Shown here in pieces: positions 23,298-29,757 of a stretch of 64,000 nt of DNA (positions within the stretch are counted from its first letter, which is position 1; each line of letters opens with the position of its first letter). The stretch is from an uncultured Collinsella sp. (GTDB lineage Bacteria; Actinomycetota; Coriobacteriia; Coriobacteriales; Coriobacteriaceae). The notes under the pieces were generated by a model that saw nothing but the letters and a program-made list of their open reading frames with translations, was not told the DNA's origin and searched no databases. Location: assembly GCA_902497065.1 (NCBI GenBank), contig CABVDH010000009.1, positions 1 to 64,000 of the forward strand, in the 5' to 3' direction. The translations under genes and the position numbers were made by a program.

Positions 23298-25520
23298 TTA
23301 GAGATGCAGCACGCGGTCGCGGATCTCCTCGGTTCGACCCTGGTTCCAGAATTGGGTACCGATGTAGCCGCACGTACGACGGGCGACATTCATCTTCTCC
23401 TGATCGCGGTTGCCGCAGTTGGGGCACTCCCACACCAGCTTGCCGTCATCCTCGACAATCTTGATCTCGCCGTCATAGCCGCACACCTGGCAGTAATCGC
23501 TCTTGGTGTTGAGCTCGGCATACATGATGTTGTCGTAGATGTACTGCATCACGCGAATGACAGCCTTAAGGTTGTCCTGCATGTTAGGAACCTCGACGTA
23601 GGAGATGGCACCGCCCGGCGAAAGCTGCTGGAACATGCCCTCAAACTTGAGCTTATCGAAAGCATCAATCTCCTCGGACACATGGACGTGGTAGCTGTTG
23701 GTAATGTAGCCCTTGTCCGTCACACCCGGAATAATGCCAAAACGACGCTGCAGGCACTTGGCGAACTTGTAGGTCGTCGACTCAAGCGGGGTGCCGTACA
23801 GTGAGAAGTCGATATCGCTTTCGGCCTTCCACTCGGCGCATTTGTCGTTCATGTGCTGCATGACGGCCATGGCAAACGGCGTGCCTTCCTTCTCGGTGTG
23901 GCTGTGGCCCGTCATGTACTTGACGCACTCATACAGACCGGCATACCCCAGGCTAATGGTGGAATAACCGCCCACGAGCAGCTTGTCGATCGTCTCGCCC
24001 TTCTTAAGGCGCGCCAGGGCGCCGTACTGCCAAAGAATCGGCGCGGCATCCGAAAGCGTGCCCATCAGGCGCTCGTGACGGCACAGCAGGGCACGGTGGC
24101 ACAGCTCAAGGCGCTCGTCGAAGATCTTCCAGAACTTGTCCATGTCCTGATGCGAGCTCAGCGCGACATCGGGCAGGTTAATGGTCACAACACCCTGGTT
24201 AAAGCGGCCATAGTACTTGGGCTTGCTCGGGTCATAGTTCAGCGCGTTGGCAACATTGTTAAAGCCGTTGCCCGAACGGTCGGGCGTCAGGAAGCTGCGG
24301 CAACCCATGCAGGTGTAGCAATCGCCATTGCCGGCGGTCTCACCCTTAGACAGCTTGAGCTCACGCATCTTCTTCTCAGAGATGTAGTCGGGCACCATGC
24401 GCTTGGCGGTGCACTTGGCAGCCAGCTGGGTCAGGTAGAAGTACGGGGAATTCTCGTGAACGTTATCGTCCTCGAGCACGTAGATAAGCTTGGGGAATGC
24501 CGGGGTAATCCACACGCCAGCCTCGTTCTTAACGCCCTCGTAGCGCTGGCGAAGCGTCTCCTCCACGATCATGGCAAGGTCGTGCTTCTCCTGAGGCGTA
24601 CGGGCCTCGTTAAGATACATAAAGACCGTCACGAACGGCGCCTGGCCATTCGTGGTCATAAGGGTCACGACCTGATACTGAATCGTCTGGACGCCGCGAC
24701 GGATCTCGTCACGCAGACGGTCCTCAACGACCTCACGGACCTTCTCGGCAGACGCAGAGACGCCAAGCTCCTCGAGCTCGCGGGCAACCTCGCCGCGAAT
24801 CTTCTGACGGCTCACCTCGACAAACGGAGCCAGGTGGGTCAGCGAAATCGACTGGCCGCCATACTGGGAAGAGGCGACCTGGGCGATAATCTGCGTCGCG
24901 ATATTGCAAGCAGTCGAGAAGCTGTGCGGCTTCTCGATCAGCGTGCCCGAGATAACGGTGCCGTTCTGGAGCATATCCTCCAGGTTCACCAGGTCACAGT
25001 TATGCATGTGCTGGGCAAAGTAGTCCGAATCGTGGAAGTGAATCAGGCCCTCGTTGTGGGCATCCACGATCTCCTGGGGCAGCAGCACGCGCTGCGTCAG
25101 GTCCTTGGAAATCTCGCCGGCCATGTAGTCGCGCTGAACGGAGTTGACGGTCGGGTTCTTGTTGGAGTTCTCCTGCTTGACCTCTTCGTTATTGCACTCA
25201 ATCAGCGACAGAATCTTGTCATCGGTCGTGTTCTTTTGGCGCTTCAGGCTCTGAACATAGCGGTAGATGATGTAGTGGCGAGCGACCTCGTAGCAGTCGA
25301 GACGCATAATCTCGTCCTCGACCAGATCCTGGATCTCCTCGACCGATACGGTGTGGCCGGCCTTCTCACATGCCTCGGCGACGTTTTGTGCCGCATAGAT
25401 CACCTGGCGGTCGGTAAGGCGAGAGCCTTCCTCGACCTCCAAGTTTGCGGCGCGGATCGCATTGACGATCTTATCGATGTCAAAGGTAACCTCGGTGCCG
25501 CTGCGCTTGATGATCTTCAT
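23298..25520 (-). CDS. nrdD: Anaerobic (class III) ribonucleoside-triphosphate reductase
   Basis: 740 residues. Makes dNTPs without oxygen using a glycyl radical. N-terminal ATP-cone (MKIIKRSGTEVTFDIDKIVNAI, about 1-95) for allosteric control. The core has NCDLVNLEDML, FSTACNIATQI and the GYAGLYECVKYMTG segment. Near the C-terminus the zinc site CQVCGYDGE ... CPNCGNRD, then RRTCGYIGTQFWNQGR with the radical Gly at about residue 718. ATG at 25520; GAAAGAGG seven bases upstream. Two NrdR boxes cover its promoter. NrdG is encoded downstream. Confidence 0.96.
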   Translation of the reverse strand: MKIIKRSGTEVTFDIDKIVNAIRAANLEVEEGSRLTDRQVIYAAQNVAEACEKAGHTVSVEEIQDLVEDEIMRLDCYEVARHYIIYRYVQSLKRQKNTTDDKILSLIECNNEEVKQENSNKNPTVNSVQRDYMAGEISKDLTQRVLLPQEIVDAHNEGLIHFHDSDYFAQHMHNCDLVNLEDMLQNGTVISGTLIEKPHSFSTACNIATQIIAQVASSQYGGQSISLTHLAPFVEVSRQKIRGEVARELEELGVSASAEKVREVVEDRLRDEIRRGVQTIQYQVVTLMTTNGQAPFVTVFMYLNEARTPQEKHDLAMIVEETLRQRYEGVKNEAGVWITPAFPKLIYVLEDDNVHENSPYFYLTQLAAKCTAKRMVPDYISEKKMRELKLSKGETAGNGDCYTCMGCRSFLTPDRSGNGFNNVANALNYDPSKPKYYGRFNQGVVTINLPDVALSSHQDMDKFWKIFDERLELCHRALLCRHERLMGTLSDAAPILWQYGALARLKKGETIDKLLVGGYSTISLGYAGLYECVKYMTGHSHTEKEGTPFAMAVMQHMNDKCAEWKAESDIDFSLYGTPLESTTYKFAKCLQRRFGIIPGVTDKGYITNSYHVHVSEEIDAFDKLKFEGMFQQLSPGGAISYVEVPNMQDNLKAVIRVMQYIYDNIMYAELNTKSDYCQVCGYDGEIKIVEDDGKLVWECPNCGNRDQEKMNVARRTCGYIGTQFWNQGRTEEIRDRVLHL

Positions 25521-25746
25521 CCTCTTGCCTCTTTCGCATCGTAGCCTCATTGCGCTTCAGAGCCAAACGATGCCCGGCAGGGCTTACCCTGTCTTGCGGC
25601 GCCGTCGCGCAATCTGTGTTTTCGATAACCATAGGCCCTCATGCGGACAATCCTCGCAGCCAATCAAGGGGCTCAAAGATCCATCCAAATAATGGGGCGA
25701 ATAAGGTTCTCGTTCTCTGTCCGCCATCTATCATACGACAAAGAGG

Positions 25747-25762
25747 CATCTATATCCTGTAT
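25747..25762 (-). promoter_or_regulatory. NrdR box 1, overlapping the nrdD -10 element
   Basis: CATCTATATCCTGTAT on the plus strand keeps the CTATA..TGT core of the NrdR consensus (10 of 16 positions). Its start is 32 bases from box 2, the three-helical-turn spacing typical for NrdR. It covers the -10 hexamer TATAGA (25749-25754). Confidence 0.7.
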
Positions 25763-25778
25763 TCTTTTTTTAGGTCAA
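25749..25778 (-). promoter_or_regulatory. nrdD promoter
   Basis: Minus strand TTGACC (25773-25778), 18-base A-rich spacer, TATAGA (25749-25754). Start of transcription is predicted about 220 bases before the nrdD start codon. Confidence 0.7.
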
Positions 25779-25794
25779 ACACAACATATAGTGT
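25779..25794 (-). promoter_or_regulatory. NrdR box 2, abutting the nrdD -35 element
   Basis: ACACAACATATAGTGT; on the minus strand ACACTATATGTTGTGT, which fits the NrdR consensus at nearly every position. Next to the -35 hexamer. Confidence 0.85.
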
Positions 25795-26111
25795 TTAAGC
25801 AGGTCAAAGCAATTGGTCAATTTGCAGACGCATTATAAATGAAGGCCTCTTGGCAGACTGCTAAAACGTTATCAACCCAACTACCTGCACAGCAGTTTTG
25901 AAACCCCCTCAACCGTGCCGCCGCCAAATAGCACCAAAACCAAGCTGCTCGCGCCAAAAGAATCCAAAAGATTATGCTTGACCAACATGTTGCGGTCATG
26001 ATGGGCCAGGACACATGCAATCTGCCGGCACCCCTACGGGATACAAAGACCATCGCGTACGGACCTTGGATCAATATTTGATGACTTATTTGGCGGCGCG
26101 CTTGGTGGCAA

Positions 26112-26148
26112 AAAACAAAACAGCCCAGAGGACATAGCCTCTGAGCTG
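26112..26148 (-). terminator. Terminator after tRNA-Val
   Basis: CAGCCCAGAGG/CCTCTGAGCTG stem (one mismatch) followed on the minus strand by TTTTGTTTTTT. Confidence 0.88.
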
Positions 26149-26156
26149 CGAACATT

Positions 26157-26231
26157 TGGTGGGCGTTAGAAGATTTGAACTTCTGACCTCTTCCGTGTCA
26201 GGGAAGCGCTCTCCCCCTGAGCTAAACGCCC
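26157..26231 (-). tRNA. tRNA-Val(GAC)
   Basis: 75 bases including an encoded CCA. Acceptor stem GGGCGTT paired with AACGCCC, anticodon stem CTTCC/GGAAG with loop CTGACAC (anticodon GAC), T-arm GTTCAAATC. Second gene of a Gly-Val unit; separated from tRNA-Gly by three bases. Confidence 0.95.
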
Positions 26232-26234
26232 AAA

Positions 26235-26310
26235 TGGAGCGGACAACGGGGCTCGAACCCGCGACCCCAACCTTGGCAAGGTTGTGCTCTACCAACTGAG
26301 CCATGTCCGC
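26235..26310 (-). tRNA. tRNA-Gly(GCC), copy 1
   Basis: 76 bases including CCA. Anticodon loop TTGCCAA (GCC), T-arm GGTTCGAGCC, acceptor GCGGACA paired with TGTCCGC. Identical in sequence to the copies at 28523-28598 and 28749-28824. First gene after promoter 26323-26351. Confidence 0.96.
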
Positions 26311-26322
26311 TTACGAGGATTA

Positions 26323-26370
26323 ATCTTACGTGATGCCCGCATCCTATGCAAGAACTTTTTTTGAAAAGTT
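26323..26370 (-). promoter_or_regulatory. tRNA Gly-Val promoter with palindromic A/T box
   Basis: Minus strand TTGCAT (26346-26351), 17-base spacer, TAAGAT (26323-26328). Directly upstream of -35 is an A/T palindrome (26353-26370, AACTTTT..AAAAAAGTT type). The same arrangement is found at the two other tRNA promoters. Confidence 0.75.
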
Positions 26371-26451
26371 TTGCGACGCCCTCGCGAACCTCGCGAAGAC
26401 ATCAGCCACCACGGAAGGCGCAGGCAAACGCAAACTCGCCGCAAGAGGCCC

Positions 26452-28185
26452 TTACATCTCACCGAGCATGATCCAGGCAGAGCTGTCCTGCGCGAGTCTG
26501 CCGTCTGCAAGCGCTGATGAGGTGAGCAGGACCCTGCCCGCCGGCAGCTCCACGGGTGCTGCACCGAAGTTCGTCACGCACGCCCAGCCGTTATCGCGGC
26601 GATAGGCGATGACGCCGCCCTCAGCGCCCTCGGCACCATCCGCAAGACCGGTGCGCCCGTCAAGATCGAGCCACGCAAGATCGTTGGCGCACCCGCGCAG
26701 CTTGCGCCGCAGCCAGAGGGCGTCACGATAGAGCGCAAGCATCGATGTCGGGTCCGTTTCTTCCCTATCGGCAGCATAATCGGAAAACCATGCAGGCTGC
26801 GGCAGATGGGGCGCCGCATCAGCGTCCGCCGGCGAAAACCCAAACGATCAGCCCTGCGCGGGATCGTCCGCCGCTACCCACGGCAGGGGCACACGACAGC
26901 CGTCGCGCCCCTTCTCGCGCTTCGGTCCGCGCGTATTGGTTGCACTGGGATCTTCGAGTGCAGTCCACGGGATATCAGCCACCTCAAAAAGACCGAGCTC
27001 CTCACCCTGATACACGTATGCCGAGCCCGGAAGCGCCAGTTCAAGCAAAAGGGCCGCCCGCGCGCGGCGCTCGCCGAGTTCACGGTCCTCGTCATAAGAC
27101 GACCCGTCGCGTAAGAGCCAGTCGAGCGCAATCTGGTGGTAGCGCGTCGCCTTGATTTGCGGCAGGGCATAGCGCGTCGCCACGCGCGGCACGTCGTGGT
27201 TGGAGAGTACCCAGGTCGAGGCGGAATCGGATTCGATAGCTGCCTTCAAGCCCTCCTCGATTGCAGCGTGCATGTCATCATAGGTCCAAGTGGCCTTGGC
27301 AAACTCAAAGTTGAATGTCTGGCCAAGCTCGCTGGGACGCGCATAGAGATACTGGCGCTCAGGCAGCACCCACGCCTCGGCAACGGCGCTGCGCGGCGGA
27401 TTATAGCGGTCGAACACGCGGCGCCACTCGCGATAGATCTCGTGGACCTCGTTGCGGTCCCACAGCGGATGGGTGCCGTCGTCAACCATGTCATCGCCCT
27501 CGGCGAGATGCCACCGGTCGAGGTCATCGCGGTCGAGATCCTTGGCGAGACCGTGCGCCACATCGATGCGAAAGCCATCGACGCCTCGATCGCTCCAAAA
27601 CGCCAGGACGTCGCAAAAGAACGCGTGAACCTCGGGGCATGACCAGTCAAAGTCCGGCTGCTCGGGCGTAAACATGTGCAGATACCATTGACCGTCCGCA
27701 ACACGCGTCCAGGCGGGGCCGCCAAAGTTGGCATTCCAATTGGTGGGAGGCAGCTCGCCATGCTCGCCGCGACCATCGCGGAAGATATAACGGGCGCGCT
27801 CGGGCGATCCGGGGCCGGCGGCAAGAGCGGCTTTGAACCAGGGGTGCTGGTTGGATGAATGGTTGGGCACGATATCGACGATGACCTTGATGCCGCGCGC
27901 GTGAGCCGCAGCGATCATGTCATCGAAGTCGTCAAGCGAGCCGAGACGTGGGTCGACATCGCAGTAGTCCGCCACATCATAGCCGCCATCGACAAGAGGC
28001 GAAGGGTAAAACGGGCTCAGCCAGATGGCCTCGATGCCCAGCCGCTCAAGATAGTCCATCTGCTGGGCAATGCCCGCGATATCGCCCAGACCCGAACCGG
28101 TCGAATCCTTAAACGAACGCGGGTAGATCTGATAGATCGCGGCATCGGACATCCATGAGCGCGAAGAGGACTTTTCTGCAGCCAT
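26452..28185 (-). pseudogene. GH13 alpha-glucosidase / alpha-amylase family, interrupted by an in-frame TGA
   Basis: The whole reading frame (578 codons) is intact apart from one TGA at 26848-26850. Before it: residues 1-445 with the GH13 (beta/alpha)8 barrel: YQIYPRSFKDSTGSGLGDI, IVPNHSS, nucleophile in GFRIDVAHGL, acid Glu in VAEAWV, transition-state Asp in VLSNHDVPR. After it the same frame continues SFGFSPADADAAP, then DPTSMLALYRDALWLRRKLRG and a beta-sandwich C-terminus to 26452, as expected for oligo-1,6-glucosidase-like enzymes. ATG at 28185 follows GGGAGG. Either a nonsense mutation, readthrough, or a sequencing error. Without readthrough the product lacks the C-terminal domain. Confidence 0.85.
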
Positions 28186-28371
28186 GGGGTGAGCCTCCCT
28201 TGCAACGAGGTTTTGCGAGATGCCCACGATGATACGCCCAAAGCTGTCATTCGAGGCAAACAACGCCACAGCCACACCCCAAAACGCTCGCTCCCTCTCG
28301 GGCTCGAGCCTCCTGGGACGAATCGATCGATTAGTGAAAAGAACGGAAGACTCACTCCCCCGGCCACAACA

Positions 28372-28476
28372 GCGAGCGGGCTCCGGGCGCCCCAGGTTGC
28401 CGCGAAAGAGGAGGGAAGCGTACTTTATGTACGCGACCGACGATTGAGGGGGCAAGATGGGGTGCCCGGGGCTCGC
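28372..28476. repeat. Long intergenic palindrome C
   Basis: Outer arms GCGAGC..CCGGGC.CCCCA..TTGCC (28372-28401) and the complementary stretch 28450-28476, with a few mismatches and a two-base bulge; inner stem GCGTAC-tttat-GTACGC near 28418-28434. It does not clearly contain the TTCCGCA/AGGAC core of palindromes D and E. Confidence 0.65.
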
Positions 28477-28483
28477 GCAGCGT

Positions 28484-28514
28484 CAACAAAAAACGCGGTT
28501 CGTTAGAACCGCGT
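28484..28514 (-). terminator. Terminator of the Gly-Cys-Gly tRNA unit
   Basis: ACGCGGTTC/GAACCGCGT stem, GTTA loop, six T on the minus strand. Confidence 0.92.
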
Positions 28515-28522
28515 AAGATAGT

Positions 28523-28598
28523 TGGAGCGGACAACGGGGCTCGAACCCGCGACCCCAACCTTGGCAAGGTTGTGCTCTACCAACTGAGCCATGTCCGC
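28523..28598 (-). tRNA. tRNA-Gly(GCC), copy 2
   Basis: 76 bases with CCA, same sequence as the other two Gly(GCC) genes; anticodon loop TTGCCAA. Third gene of the Gly-Cys-Gly unit. Confidence 0.96.
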
Positions 28599-28613
28599 AT
28601 ATGTAAAACAAAA

Positions 28614-28631
28614 CGGGCGCCGGAGCGCCCG
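28614..28631 (-). terminator. Hairpin between tRNA-Cys and tRNA-Gly
   Basis: CGGGCGC/GCGCCCG around CGGA, with TTTTGTTTT on the minus strand. Partial terminator or processing signal. Confidence 0.7.
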
Positions 28632-28640
28632 GATGTTGCC

Positions 28641-28714
28641 TGGAGGCGAAGCCCGGATTCGAACCGGGGGTAAAGGCTTTGCAGGCCTCTGCCTTACCAC
28701 TTGGCCACTTCGCC
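28641..28714 (-). tRNA. tRNA-Cys(GCA)
   Basis: 74 bases with CCA. Acceptor GGCGAAG/CTTCGCC, anticodon loop CTGCAAA (GCA), T-arm GGTTCGAATCC. Middle gene of the Gly-Cys-Gly unit. Confidence 0.95.
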
Positions 28715-28720
28715 GAAAAA

Positions 28721-28738
28721 GGACCGCCTAAACGGTCC
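28721..28738 (-). terminator. Hairpin between tRNA-Gly and tRNA-Cys
   Basis: GGACCG/CGGTCC around a six-base loop, with TTTTT on the minus strand. Confidence 0.7.
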
Positions 28739-28748
28739 GGAAATGCAA

Positions 28749-28824
28749 TGGAGCGGACAACGGGGCTCGAACCCGCGACCCCAACCTTGGCAAGGTTGTG
28801 CTCTACCAACTGAGCCATGTCCGC
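28749..28824 (-). tRNA. tRNA-Gly(GCC), copy 3
   Basis: 76 bases with CCA, identical to copies 1 and 2. First gene after the promoter at 28837-28865. Confidence 0.96.
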
Positions 28825-28836
28825 TTGCGGGTTATT

Positions 28837-28885
28837 AATTTACGCGAGTTATCCAAAAGACGCAAGTACTTTTTTCAAAAAAGTT
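28837..28885 (-). promoter_or_regulatory. tRNA Gly-Cys-Gly promoter with palindromic A/T box
   Basis: Minus strand TTGCGT (28860-28865), 17-base spacer, TAAATT (28837-28842); box ACTTTTTTCAAAAAAGTT at 28868-28885 right upstream of -35. Confidence 0.78.
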
Positions 28886-28929
28886 GCCGGCCGCGTGTTC
28901 TTGGTGGCTAAACGCGCTAAAGCGATTGG

Positions 28930-29676
28930 CTAGGCACGCGATTCCAGTGCTCCGCTAAATAGCTTCACCATCTGCACGCGCGTGCCGGTGCCGTCTGTGC
29001 GACGAGCAACCTCCACATTATCGACGAGCATACGCATAAGCTTGATACCACGGCCGCGTTCCTCAGATGCGACCGGTTCGCTCGCTCCATCGATAGAATA
29101 GCCGGCACCCCGATCAAGCACCTCAACCACGACGCGATCGCCATAGGCCTGAACCGTCAGGACGCACCCGATACCGCCCGCATGGTCATAGGCATTACCC
29201 AGCGCCTCCCCCGACGCCAACGCGACATCGTAGCGCTCGTCGCGGCGCAACGGAAGCGATTCAAGGAGTTCGGCGATGCGATGTCGATAGTATGGAAGAT
29301 TCTCGATACCCTGTCGGACCTCGACGCTCTTGCTCCATCGTGGCAACTCTCCCACCGGAATAGCGGGAATCGACTCACGCGCCGGACCCGCAACATGAAG
29401 GATGTCGACAAGTCGGGTAATCTCCAAAAAGCGAATGACCTCATCGGAGGCGTTAACGAGCGAAAGCAGGCCCTCTCGCCTCATGAGCTCTCTGGCACGT
29501 GTAAGCAAAAACGCCAAACCCGTCGAGTCGATAAAGCCCACGGCCTGGCAATTGATGACAACGCGACGCACGCCCCGGTCGATCAGATTATCCAACCGTG
29601 GACGCAGCACGGACACCGAGGCGATGTCGACATCACCCGGTGGCGTCAAAACCGCTATGTCATTCCACTCATTCAT
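28930..29676 (-). CDS. STAS domain fused to RsbW-type HATPase (anti-sigma/antagonist module)
   Basis: 248 residues. Residues about 5-95 are a STAS domain with VVINCQAVGFIDSTGLAFLL, the Ser of DSTGL being the usual phosphorylation site. Residues about 130-240 are a GHKL ATPase: GEALGNAYDHAGGIG (N box), VVVEVLDRGAGY (G1), EERGRGIKLMRM (G2) and GTRVQMVK. Antagonist and kinase halves are normally separate proteins. The ATG at 29676 is preferred, with GGGGA 11 bases before; a TTG at 29694 is possible. It follows the PP2C gene by 81 bases, so both form a partner-switching unit. Confidence 0.85.
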   Translation of the reverse strand: MNEWNDIAVLTPPGDVDIASVSVLRPRLDNLIDRGVRRVVINCQAVGFIDSTGLAFLLTRARELMRREGLLSLVNASDEVIRFLEITRLVDILHVAGPARESIPAIPVGELPRWSKSVEVRQGIENLPYYRHRIAELLESLPLRRDERYDVALASGEALGNAYDHAGGIGCVLTVQAYGDRVVVEVLDRGAGYSIDGASEPVASEERGRGIKLMRMLVDNVEVARRTDGTGTRVQMVKLFSGALESRA

Positions 29677-29757
29677 ACGACCATGGTTCCCCAAAAGAGC
29701 TCGCTCGATGCATACATATCTGCAGCTGCGCAGATTTTGCCCGTCAAGTATCGCGGT

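Larger units (their letters stand above)
25521..26156 (-). other. nrdD leader/promoter region and unassigned DNA up to the tRNA genes
   Basis: 636 bases. 25521-25745 is a predicted nrdD leader, GC-rich near 25570-25600 with a CAGGG-TAAG-CCCTG stem-loop; no known riboswitch was recognised. 25747-25794 holds promoter and NrdR boxes. 25860-25875 has a GCTAAAAC/GTT LacI-like half palindrome. In 25890-26030 one minus-strand frame gives a 40-odd residue stretch with LVLVLFGGGTVEGVSKLL, which looks protein-like and might be a gene remnant, but this is weak. 26112-26148 is the tRNA terminator. Confidence 0.5.
28186..28522 (-). other. Interval between alpha-glucosidase and tRNA cluster
   Basis: 337 bases. 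Contains palindrome C (28372-28476) and the terminator of the tRNA unit (28484-28514). The remaining 28186-28371 is the glucosidase leader, where no convincing promoter was found. Confidence 0.6.

Noticed and set aside
25817..26155. 112-codon minus-strand frame before the tRNA genes
   Set aside because: No ribosome site, overlaps the tRNA terminator and promoter signals, composition unlike the neighbouring genes.
26848..26850. Selenocysteine codon in the alpha-glucosidase gene
   Set aside because: GH13 enzymes have no Sec or catalytic Cys at this position and the surroundings fit an ordinary residue; a nonsense change is simpler.
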